Source: Pseudomonadota bacterium (GTDB lineage: Bacteria; Pseudomonadota; Alphaproteobacteria; Rhizobiales; Rhizobiaceae). Taken from it: a stretch of DNA of 32,849 bases. Shown here piece by piece: positions 24,697 through 32,131 of the stretch (positions are counted from its first letter, which is position 1; every line of letters begins with the position of its first letter). The notes beneath the pieces are model-generated. The model saw nothing but the letters and a program-made list of their open reading frames with translations, was not told the origin of the DNA and did not search any database. The stretch is taken from contig JAEWPB010000084.1 in assembly GCA_023399465.1 (NCBI GenBank), positions 1 to 32,849 on the forward strand, in the 5' to 3' direction. The position numbers and the translations under genes were made by a program.

Positions 24697-25419
24697 TCAG
24701 GTCCCAGCAAAGAGCGTAAGGCCAACGCCGGCGATAAAACCCGTGAGAACGAAAACCAGCAGCAGCAGGGGCTTCAGTTCGCCATTCGCTCGGCTTTGCA
24801 AGGTTTTCAGGTTCTTCTCCATTCCGGCGACCACTCCATCTAGCCGCATCAGGTGAACGTCGAGATCATCCATGCGCTGTCTCATATCCACCCCAAGGAC
24901 CTCGACGGAGTTGTTGACTTCGGTCAGGCCAACGGTCTCGGTATCGATTTCCGGCGTGCGCTGCAGGGAACGCTGGGAGACCTGCAACTGGCGCTGCGCC
25001 GCCATCAGCGCATCGAGCTTGTCGAGCACCTTGGTCAGCGGAGCGGCGATAAGGGCTTCCGCCGCCTGTTCGTCCGGTTTGGGAACGCGCAGTGCCTGCT
25101 CGGTACCGCTTCCATTCAGGGCCACGACGACAAGATCGCTCGCGCGCAACTGGACGGGCTCGGGCAATGTGATTTCAAAGGCGTGCTTGCCATCGCCGAT
25201 GCCGTTACGGCGCAGGTCCGGACGGTTGCGATCAGCGACCGCCTCGGCAATCACCCGGCCGTCGAGGAGAGCGCGCACGGTCAGCCGCTGGTCGGGCGCC
25301 ATCGGATCGAACGCCCAGCCGAAGATCCGGCCCATGTCGATGGCATCCACCCGGCCGTTCATCGGCTGGGCATTGTCCTGCTCGGTTGCGGCATCCGGTC
25401 GTTCAGCGGTTTTGGCCAT
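24697..25419 (-). CDS. Tail-anchored coiled-coil protein with N-terminal GWAFDP module
   Basis: A 240-residue protein of unknown function. Residues about 20-100 form a small beta module (GRVDAIDMGRIFGWAFDP, ADRNRPDLRRNGIGDGKHAF), a pattern seen fused to glycosyltransferases in other alphaproteobacteria. Residues 120-210 are helical with heptad-like spacing. The end, about 217-238, is a single hydrophobic segment, so it should sit in the inner membrane with its bulk in the cytoplasm. It starts inside the end of the GT4 gene (17-base overlap) with AGGA upstream. A scaffold that gathers the operon's transferases at the membrane is my inference. Confidence 0.72.
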   Translation of the reverse strand: MAKTAERPDAATEQDNAQPMNGRVDAIDMGRIFGWAFDPMAPDQRLTVRALLDGRVIAEAVADRNRPDLRRNGIGDGKHAFEITLPEPVQLRASDLVVVALNGSGTEQALRVPKPDEQAAEALIAAPLTKVLDKLDALMAAQRQLQVSQRSLQRTPEIDTETVGLTEVNNSVEVLGVDMRQRMDDLDVHLMRLDGVVAGMEKNLKTLQSRANGELKPLLLLVFVLTGFIAGVGLTLFAGT

Positions 25420-26662
25420 GAGTTTTCCTGTGCTGCTGTGGCGCGATCAGTTCGAGGTAGCGGCGCGCGGTCGTGTCGATATCGTCGGGCTGCCGAGCGT
25501 TTGCTGCGAGTTGGCGCAGCAGCTCGGGGTTCTCCAATAGTGAACGCATTGCAGACGCCAGTGCCCGGGGATCGTTGGGGGGGAACGTCAAGCCGTTGAC
25601 GCCATGCTGGATCAGTTCGGCCATTCCCCCAATGTTGCTGGCGATGACCGGACGGCCTTGGGCCTGCGCTTCCTGGATGACCAGTGGAGCGTTCTCCCAC
25701 CAGACAGAGGGAGCTATAGTGCAGTCGACCGCGCTCACCAGATCGCCGATATCCTCTCGCCGATAGGTTCCTCGGGCCTGTACGAACGGCGCCGTTTCGG
25801 CAAAGCGGCGGTTGATTTCATCGACGAAATCCTTGCTCTGGAATGGTGCTCCCCCATGAACGCGGAGTTCGAACTCGAACCCATCGGCCAGTAGCTGGCG
25901 CGCAGCATCCAGCATCACGGTCACACCTTTCCAGGGCGACAAATTGCCGAAGTAGCCGAAGACTGGCTGCCCGCCTTCCCTTGCTGCACCGGTGCCTCTA
26001 ATGGGGATGCCATTGGGAATAACGCTGATCGCCTCTTCGGCGAGGCCCCACTGCACGTATCGTTCCCGCAGAAATTCGCTGGGCGACACGAATTGGTCAA
26101 CCGTGCTCAGCAGGGCTTTCAGGTGACGTTCGCGCAGCGCAAACCGATCGAGAGGTATGTCCTTGAAGCAGGCATGGCAGCGATCCGGGCTCGCCTTGTA
26201 GCAAAGTTCCCTGTTGTTGGTGCGCACCATCAGCCCGTCGTGATGGCAGATGGGGTAGTAGTCATGGAGCGTCATCACGATCTGGCAATGAGGCAGGGTC
26301 CGGCGGACGATGTGAGGGAATTCAGCGCCCAGCAGCAACAGATGGTGGAGATGGACGACATCCGGCCGGAAATCGCGCAACAATTCGGCGATGTCAGGCA
26401 CGACCCCGTAAAGGTCGATCTGGCTCATGAAGAAGCGGTCGAAGTGGCCGGACCACAGCAGGACCTCGTCGCCCGAGGGACCGATTCCCTGAAAGCTGGT
26501 GCCTGGCCTGGCCTCGCGATGGATCTGGTTTGTGGCGCCAAGAAAAAGTGCCTTGTGCCCCGCCCGCTGGTAGGCACGAAACAGGTCGTGCGCGAAGATT
26601 TCCGTGCCGCCCGGATGAAGCGACGGGTGGTTGTGGGCGGCGACCAGGATCCGCTCGCTCAT
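25403..26662 (-). CDS. GT4-family glycosyltransferase (copy 2)
   Basis: A 419-residue GT-B glycosyltransferase, starting MSERILVAAHNHPSLHPGG. The donor-site E-x7-E is in WWENAPLVIQEAQ. The same Cys/His cluster as in copy 1 is present (ICHHDG, then LC, then CHACF), along with the FDRFFMSQ and FVSPSEFLRERY motifs, so the two genes are paralogues. The frame is open 22 codons upstream, but ATG 26662 overlaps the methyltransferase TGA (ATGA) and fits the domain start. The acceptor is unknown. It is third in the operon. Confidence 0.9.
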   Translation of the reverse strand: MSERILVAAHNHPSLHPGGTEIFAHDLFRAYQRAGHKALFLGATNQIHREARPGTSFQGIGPSGDEVLLWSGHFDRFFMSQIDLYGVVPDIAELLRDFRPDVVHLHHLLLLGAEFPHIVRRTLPHCQIVMTLHDYYPICHHDGLMVRTNNRELCYKASPDRCHACFKDIPLDRFALRERHLKALLSTVDQFVSPSEFLRERYVQWGLAEEAISVIPNGIPIRGTGAAREGGQPVFGYFGNLSPWKGVTVMLDAARQLLADGFEFELRVHGGAPFQSKDFVDEINRRFAETAPFVQARGTYRREDIGDLVSAVDCTIAPSVWWENAPLVIQEAQAQGRPVIASNIGGMAELIQHGVNGLTFPPNDPRALASAMRSLLENPELLRQLAANARQPDDIDTTARRYLELIAPQQHRKTHGQNR

Positions 26663-27495
26663 CTCGCTTCGCCCCGGCGCTTCGCCACGATGAAGTCCTG
26701 ATGATGCGCCGCGTCCGTGCCACGCCAATGCCCAAGCGACTTGAGGGCCACGGAGAGGCCGGCCCGCTTGAGCGCCATGTCCAGAAAGCCGTCCTCGAAG
26801 CCGATCGCGGCTAGTAGCGGCTGGTCAGGGACGAACCAGCACGGGCTTTTGCCATGGCGCCGGAAAGCAAGACGGGGATCACGTCGCCCGGTTTCGTTGG
26901 CCGCAGCGATAGGATCGACCACGAATGCAGTCATGAACAATCGACCGCCCGGAGAGAGAACCCTGCGGATCTCGGCAAGGTAGACAAGGACTTCCACGGG
27001 AGGCAGATGGGTGACCACGGAAGTCATGATGACGAAGTCGAAATGACGATCCGGATAAGGCAAGGCCAATGCCTTGCCGCTGATCTTGCCGCCCGGATTG
27101 TAGAGTTCGTGGGCAATGTCGAGCCGCTGGAAGGCAAAGTTGGGATAGACGGGGGTGATCATGCGCTGGCACCAGTCGATGCCGCCTTCGACCGGATCGA
27201 TACCGTCGTAGCGCCCTGATTGCGGATCGAGATACTGGGTGAGCGGCACCGCCATGCGGCCAATCCCGCAGCCGATGTCCAGTACGCGGCTATTTTCGCG
27301 CAGCCCGCCGATGCGAATGAAATGACCGAGAAACTCGGTTCCAATCGCACGGAAGTCACCGTCTCCCACGAATTGGTTCGACGAATCCGGCTGCGGCAGA
27401 AAGCGGTTGTCGCGCACGAATTTCATCAGCCAGCGAACGCGGTCCTCATCGACAACCCGGTTCGGAGTGGGTGGAGCCAGCAGGGCCGCTTGCAT
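26659..27495 (-). CDS. SAM-dependent methyltransferase
   Basis: A 278-residue class I methyltransferase: VLDIGCGIGR (71-80) is motif I, YDGIDPVEGGIDWC follows, and FDFVIMTSVVTHLPP and VLSPGGRLFMTAF complete the core. The C-terminal part (GKSPCWFVPDQPLL) is like sugar O-methyltransferases associated with glycan clusters. The frame opens further upstream, but ATG 27495 shares one base with the TGA of the GT2 gene and has AAAGGA upstream, so it is preferred. It probably methylates the glycan built by the neighbouring transferases (inference). Confidence 0.87.
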   Translation of the reverse strand: MQAALLAPPTPNRVVDEDRVRWLMKFVRDNRFLPQPDSSNQFVGDGDFRAIGTEFLGHFIRIGGLRENSRVLDIGCGIGRMAVPLTQYLDPQSGRYDGIDPVEGGIDWCQRMITPVYPNFAFQRLDIAHELYNPGGKISGKALALPYPDRHFDFVIMTSVVTHLPPVEVLVYLAEIRRVLSPGGRLFMTAFVVDPIAAANETGRRDPRLAFRRHGKSPCWFVPDQPLLAAIGFEDGFLDMALKRAGLSVALKSLGHWRGTDAAHHQDFIVAKRRGEAR

Positions 27496-29738
27496 CACGC
27501 TGCGTTCCTTTCCCGAGTATGCCCGACCGCGGTGGCAGGGTGATCCGCGCTTCTTCCGAATTGCGTGCCCATCAGTTCGGTGATGTCGTCGTCCCAATGC
27601 TGCGTGTGCAGCCATGAATTGTACTGGCTTGCAACGCCGCGCATGTAATCCTGGCTTCGACGAATCGAACGACGCTCGAAATGATAGAGGCAGGCGGCCG
27701 GCTCATAGGCTATCTGGAGCCCTAGACGGCGGATCTTGAGGCAGAGATCGCTGTCCTCGTAGTCGCCGATCACATAGTCCTCGGTGTAGCCGCCTACGCG
27801 CTCAAAGGTATCCCTGAGGGTCACGAGGCAAGCGCCGGTGACGCCGGGAACATCGCGGGGGTGCTGAGCTGGTCCGTAATCGCCCGGCATGCCCTTGTAA
27901 AAGTGGTGATTGAGCCAGATGCCGCGCTGGTCGCGGGCGAAGTAGAGCCCGGCGTGTTGCAGCGAGCCATCTTCGAATATCAGCTTCGGGCCGATAGCCC
28001 CCTTGTCCCTGCTTTCCAGCAGCGGTCGCGACAAGACCTGCAGCCAGCCTGGGCCACAAGGAACGACATCAGAGTTGAGCATTACCAGTATGCCGCCACG
28101 AGCAAAGCTCGCGCCAGCATTGCAGGCACGCGCATAGCCTCCGTTTGCGTTCATTACCACGAGCTTCATCGGCAGCCCGTGGAGGAGATGCAGACCTCCT
28201 AGCAGGTGCTCCGTCTCGTCCTGGATCTCGGGCGAATCCAGGACATAAATGATCTCCGCATTCTCGGCGAGCCAGGGATCTGTCGCCATTCCGGAGAGTT
28301 GGAAGCGCAGGAAGTCGAGGACGCGGTAGAGCGGGACAACGATCGAAATGAGGGGCGCTGTTTCGCGAAGGCCATAATCCTTCGTGTGGTTGACCCCGAT
28401 GCTCTTGCCCAGGCGCTGCTCCACCTCTTGCAGGGCAGGCGCAAGGATGGTGCGGAAGACGGGATCGACCGCATGTTGCGGTGGGACGGCGCGCAGAATG
28501 TGGTTGCGCTGCATGGCGGGCTCGAAGGGTTGCAGCTTCGGCACCAGGGGTTGCACTGCGCCTGAGGCAAAACGCATCTGGAACCGCGGCTGAAGCAGGG
28601 GGCCGACCGGCTTCTCCAGCGGAACCCAGGCGACGAACCCTGTGACATCGGCCTTGCTGCCTGCGTTCTCGGCTTTCGCCCATGCCGGAAATTCGTAGCT
28701 GTTCCGGTCGAGTGGCACGGCGGTACCGTCCTCTCGGAGGTAATCGATACTCGCGAGTGCGGACAGGGGCGCTTGGAACCAGCCTCCCGCCAGCAGGCCG
28801 CCCTTCAAGGCCAGGGCGAGATCGACCTCACCGGACGGATGCATCGACGACCTGGCGATCCGCCGGGTTTCCAATGGGGCGCGAACTTGAAGGTCGGTAA
28901 CCATGGCGCGACCGCCTTCCGATGCAGTTGCCAGCTGGCGCACAATCATTTCGCGCAGTTCCACGGCGCGACGATGCTTGCCCCACCAGCTCTGGAGGCT
29001 GGGATGGCGTGGCTTGTTATCGGAAATCTGGCGTACGGCCACGCCGCTCTTGCTGAGCATGACGATGTAATACGGAGGGGACGGGAGACCTGTCTCGGCG
29101 ATGAAGTGGCACGATTGCGGAGCCTGTTTCCCGTTGCGTCCGAGGAGAGGCTTTGCGGATACACGCGAGATCGAAGCTCCACTGACCATATAGATAGCGG
29201 TGATGACGCCCAGATCCGGTTTGATGGCCGTCTCGATCAGATGGCGTCCATTCATGACCGGACATACGATGTTGGCGCCCCGCGGTTGGGGGACGAGTGC
29301 GTGAAGGGCATCCTCGACCACCATGCAGAAGAGAGGGTCCTGGGAAATCCGAAAAGTGCTTCGCCACACCGTCAGCAAGTTGTTGACGAACCTGATGCGG
29401 GCTTCTGGGGTGAGATCGGCGAACAGGCCCTCCACATCGAGAGGCGCGAGCGCGTGTGCCGGCTGCATTTCGATGGTGCCAGCGATGCTGCAGTCTTCGG
29501 TGGAGATGTCGACAGTCTCCGCCTGTGGCCCAGGCCTCATCGCCCAGAACATGCGGTTCTGCCCATTCGCCAGCGGAAGCATCATGCTGACCAGTGGTAC
29601 CGGGGACCGCGCCATGGACAAGACACCCCTCGTCGCGACCGGGAGGTCCCAGACAAGGACAGCCAGCTGTACGCCGAGCCGAAAGATCTTGGCATTCCCG
29701 AAATCACCAGCGGCGTTTCTCGACTCGTCGAACGTCAC
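27495..29738 (-). CDS. GT2-family glycosyltransferase, multidomain
   Basis: A 747-residue protein. An N-terminal region of about 430 residues carries no family I can name and includes a GGWFQAPLSAL module comparable to that of its paralogue at 22441-24681. A GT2 domain then starts at PLISIVVPLYR. It has NANGGYARACNAG, the metal-binding VMLNSDVVP (D557), GVTGACLVTLRD, and the catalytic GDYEDSDLCLKI. It should transfer a sugar from a nucleotide donor in the cytoplasm. GTG 29738 has AGAGGGG upstream; ATG 29615 also has a GAGGGG site and would remove 41 residues. It is the first gene of the packed operon, 63 bases after the RTX gene. Confidence 0.87.
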   Translation of the reverse strand: MTFDESRNAAGDFGNAKIFRLGVQLAVLVWDLPVATRGVLSMARSPVPLVSMMLPLANGQNRMFWAMRPGPQAETVDISTEDCSIAGTIEMQPAHALAPLDVEGLFADLTPEARIRFVNNLLTVWRSTFRISQDPLFCMVVEDALHALVPQPRGANIVCPVMNGRHLIETAIKPDLGVITAIYMVSGASISRVSAKPLLGRNGKQAPQSCHFIAETGLPSPPYYIVMLSKSGVAVRQISDNKPRHPSLQSWWGKHRRAVELREMIVRQLATASEGGRAMVTDLQVRAPLETRRIARSSMHPSGEVDLALALKGGLLAGGWFQAPLSALASIDYLREDGTAVPLDRNSYEFPAWAKAENAGSKADVTGFVAWVPLEKPVGPLLQPRFQMRFASGAVQPLVPKLQPFEPAMQRNHILRAVPPQHAVDPVFRTILAPALQEVEQRLGKSIGVNHTKDYGLRETAPLISIVVPLYRVLDFLRFQLSGMATDPWLAENAEIIYVLDSPEIQDETEHLLGGLHLLHGLPMKLVVMNANGGYARACNAGASFARGGILVMLNSDVVPCGPGWLQVLSRPLLESRDKGAIGPKLIFEDGSLQHAGLYFARDQRGIWLNHHFYKGMPGDYGPAQHPRDVPGVTGACLVTLRDTFERVGGYTEDYVIGDYEDSDLCLKIRRLGLQIAYEPAACLYHFERRSIRRSQDYMRGVASQYNSWLHTQHWDDDITELMGTQFGRSADHPATAVGHTRERNAA

Positions 29739-29801
29739 ACGCTACCCCTCTTCGACTGGATGGCGCATCCCAGAAGCAGGCTGGGCGCGCCGAACTCTGA
29801 C

Positions 29802-30461
29802 TTAGTGAACCGTGAAATAGTTGTCGGGATTGTTCTGGATGTCGTTGGCATCCACGTTGACGAGCGTGAGCGTGTCGCCTCCGCCGAGATCCACGATCAC
29901 ATTGCCGCCAACCTGCGTGATGCGAGAGGCCAGATCTTCGGGCGACGATATTTCAAGCCCATTTATGCCCTTCGAGATCTGCAGCAGATCCTCGCCGGGC
30001 GTAAAGTCGAGGATGACGTCATTGCCTCCCCCGCCGTCGAAGACGAAGATGTCGTGTCCGCCGCCCCCCGCCATGATGTCATTGCCGGCACCGCCATTCA
30101 AAACGTCGGCCCCTCCGCCACCATAGAGAATGTCGTTGCCAGCGCCGCCGGACAGAATATTGTTCCCATGTCCGCCAAGCAGGACGTCATTGCCCTCGCC
30201 GCCGTACAGGAGATCGTCGCCCCAGCCGCCGACGAGGTAGTCATCACCGTCTTCGCCATAGAGCAAATCACTGCCTTCGCCGCCGAACAGCGTATCGTTG
30301 CCGCTTCCGCCAAGCAAAAGGTCGTAACCGTCGTCACCAAAGATGATGTCATTCCCGTCACTTCCGCTCACGAAATCATCGCCACCGCCGGCGCGAATGA
30401 AGTCGTCGAAGCGGGAGCCGAACAGGGCGTCGTCATATGCGCCGCCTTCCAAAGTGGCCAT
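29802..30461 (-). CDS. Small RTX calcium-binding protein, type I secretion substrate
   Basis: A 219-residue acidic protein. Fifteen unbroken glycine/aspartate nonapeptides (GGxGxDxLx type) fill residues 6-140, starting only five residues after the initiator. There is thus no passenger domain in front. The last 80 residues (DVILDFTPGEDLL, GGNVIVDLGGGDTLTL) are the usual cap and uncleaved C-terminal secretion signal, ending in hydrophobic residues. It should be exported unfolded by the transporter encoded upstream and fold in external calcium. A GAGGAGAGG ribosome site precedes ATG 30461. Its biological role is unknown; a matrix, adhesin or surface-layer-like protein, or a carrier for a glycan, are options. 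Confidence 0.9.
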   Translation of the reverse strand: MATLEGGAYDDALFGSRFDDFIRAGGGDDFVSGSDGNDIIFGDDGYDLLLGGSGNDTLFGGEGSDLLYGEDGDDYLVGGWGDDLLYGGEGNDVLLGGHGNNILSGGAGNDILYGGGGADVLNGGAGNDIMAGGGGHDIFVFDGGGGNDVILDFTPGEDLLQISKGINGLEISSPEDLASRITQVGGNVIVDLGGGDTLTLVNVDANDIQNNPDNYFTVH

Positions 30462-30519
30462 TTGCCTCTCCTCTACAAGGTTAAATGCACGCGCAACTGG
30501 AGCAGGGTGCAGCTATTGC

Positions 30520-30534
30520 GCACAGGAACTGTGC
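30520..30534. repeat. Inverted repeat in the RTX leader
   Basis: GCACAG and CTGTGC flank GAA, with weaker outer TTGC/GCAA pairing. It lies 59 bases upstream of the RTX start codon, downstream of the candidate promoter, and could be an operator or a leader hairpin. Confidence 0.4.
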
Positions 30535-30619
30535 ACTGCAAAAAAATGTGGCGCAAGCATATATGGAGATAAATCGGCGCTTAATGAGAAATATATTTCT
30601 AATATCGACGCACGGTAGT

Positions 30620-30650
30620 ATTATATTTTAATATTAATCTGCAATAACAA
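30620..30650 (-). promoter_or_regulatory. Candidate promoter for the RTX gene and glycan operon
   Basis: On the minus strand a perfect -10 hexamer TATAAT (30625-30620) follows a TTGTTA (30650-30645) at a 19-base spacing, which is long. It would give a leader of about 150 bases. The -10 is in a very AT-rich context, where such matches arise by chance. Confidence 0.35.
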
Positions 30651-30736
30651 TTATTATAATTACATTATGCTGCAATAATACTTCAAAAATCAAAGCACTT
30701 TACGAGCAGTCTATCTTAATATCTTGTTTTTTGCGG

Positions 30737-32131
30737 TCAGTCTTCCCTGAAGGCGCGATTGAAGCTTTCGACGACCGGGGAGACGAGGTAGTCGATCGCA
30801 AGACGTGATTTGTGGATGATCAACACTTCCGCAGGCATGCCGGGATGCAGTCGCACATCGCCGCTTGCGGCGAGCGAGGTCGCGTCGATTTTGGCGCGTG
30901 CGACAAAATACGCGGTGTTGGACCTGTCGTCCATGGATTGGTCCGCAGCCACATAGGTGACGGCGCCTTCCAGGGGGAGGCGGGACCGTTGATTGTAGGC
31001 GGTCAACCGGATTTGGGTCTGGGAGCCGACGGCGACGCTGTCGATGTCACGAGGACTGACGCGCATCTCGATCAGGAGCGGTTCGTTCTCGGGCACGATC
31101 TCGAGGAGCGCCTGACCGGGCGTTACGGCGCTGCCCGGGGTGCGCAGCCAGATGTCGGCGATGATCCCGGCTTGCGGGGAGCGGATTTCAAGCCGCCGCA
31201 GCACGTCCTTCGAGGCGGTTATCTGCTGCTCCACATCCGCAAGTTCGACGCGTGCAGTTGTGATTTCGCCTGCGATCACAGACTGAAACTCGCTTTCGAT
31301 TCCGGTCAGCGCGACCTGCGCGCCTGCCTGGGCTTTTTCCGCGCGGGCCTTGTCGCCGACGAGCTCGCCCCGTATTCGAGCAAGTTCGCTGAGCTTGGAG
31401 TCGAGTTCGATGAGTTGGGTGCGCGGGGAAACACCTTTTTCCACAAGCGTCGCGATCGCAGCCCGGTGCTCGTTGATGAAGCCGATCTGCCGGTCGGTCG
31501 CCTGGATCTGGATAATAAGTGATTGCGCGTGCGCGAAGTGCTCCTCGATGGTCTTTCTCTGGACCTCCGTCCGCCCGATTTTCGCTTCCCGTCGCTTCTC
31601 GAAAAACAGCGTCTCTGCCTTTACGGCGTCTTCCGCCGTAGCGTCGCCGCCCTTGCCGAAATCGTCTGGAAAACTGATCTGCGGTGCGTCAGCCTGCTCG
31701 GCCTTCAATCGGGCCAGCTTCGCGGTCAGGCCTAAGCGCCGGCTCTGCAAGGACTGCAGGTTGGAGCGGGCTTGCGTGTCCTCCAGTTCGATCAAGGGCT
31801 GCCCGGCGGAAACCTTGTCGCCCTCTTGAACGAGCAAGCGGCTCATCACGCCGCCTTCGAAGTGGCTGACGGTCTTGCGCTTGGAGTCGACGATGACGGT
31901 ACCGTTGGCGACCGTGGCGCTGCTGAGTTCGCTCGAAAACGCCCAGGCAAAAAAGCCACCGAAGGAGATGAGGATCGTCCCAAGACCGGCAATAACCAGG
32001 CGGCGGAGCGGCGAACGGGTATCACTTGCTTCGAACTCAAGCTCTTCTGAGGAGGGGCCGATCGACTGATGGTGTTGCAAGCGACGCTCGGCGAGGTCCG
32101 GCCGCATTGCAAGAGGCTTTTCATTTGTCAT
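30737..32131 (-). CDS. Type I secretion membrane-fusion protein, HlyD/PrsE family
   Basis: A 464-residue adaptor. A cytoplasmic N-terminus of 40 residues is followed by one membrane segment (about 44-64), the lipoyl half VIVDSKRKTVSHFEGGVM, a long periplasmic coiled-coil hairpin (about 120-300), the second lipoyl half (LRRLEIRSPQAGIIADIW), and the C-terminal beta-barrel domain. It bridges the inner-membrane ABC exporter to an outer-membrane TolC-type channel, which is not in this window. Its ATG overlaps the end of the ABC gene (ATGA). The RTX gene 275 bases downstream is the obvious substrate. Confidence 0.93.
   Translation of the reverse strand: MTNEKPLAMRPDLAERRLQHHQSIGPSSEELEFEASDTRSPLRRLVIAGLGTILISFGGFFAWAFSSELSSATVANGTVIVDSKRKTVSHFEGGVMSRLLVQEGDKVSAGQPLIELEDTQARSNLQSLQSRRLGLTAKLARLKAEQADAPQISFPDDFGKGGDATAEDAVKAETLFFEKRREAKIGRTEVQRKTIEEHFAHAQSLIIQIQATDRQIGFINEHRAAIATLVEKGVSPRTQLIELDSKLSELARIRGELVGDKARAEKAQAGAQVALTGIESEFQSVIAGEITTARVELADVEQQITASKDVLRRLEIRSPQAGIIADIWLRTPGSAVTPGQALLEIVPENEPLLIEMRVSPRDIDSVAVGSQTQIRLTAYNQRSRLPLEGAVTYVAADQSMDDRSNTAYFVARAKIDATSLAASGDVRLHPGMPAEVLIIHKSRLAIDYLVSPVVESFNRAFRED

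Larger units (their letters stand above)
30462..30736 (-). promoter_or_regulatory. AT-rich regulatory gap upstream of the RTX gene
   Basis: The gap between the adaptor stop and the RTX start is by far the most AT-rich stretch in the window (especially 30585-30730). It holds repeated CTGCAATAA words (30639-30647 and 30670-30678, 31 bases apart; a weaker CTGCAAAAA at 30536-30544). AT-rich gaps of this sort in rhizobia are often targets of MucR/Ros-type repressors; that link is inference. Confidence 0.6.

Noticed and set aside
26659..27615. Longer methyltransferase start at 27615
   Set aside because: The extra 40 residues lie inside the GT2 gene in another frame; ATG 27495 at the TGATG junction is better supported.
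29860..30450. Regular 27-base periodicity that could be taken for a tandem or CRISPR-like array
   Set aside because: The period is the nonapeptide repeat of the RTX protein; units vary and there are no unique spacers between identical repeats.
28773..30572. 599-codon plus-strand frame
   Set aside because: It is antisense to the GT2 and RTX genes, both of which have clear motifs; long mirror frames are usual in GC-rich DNA with strong codon bias and repeats.
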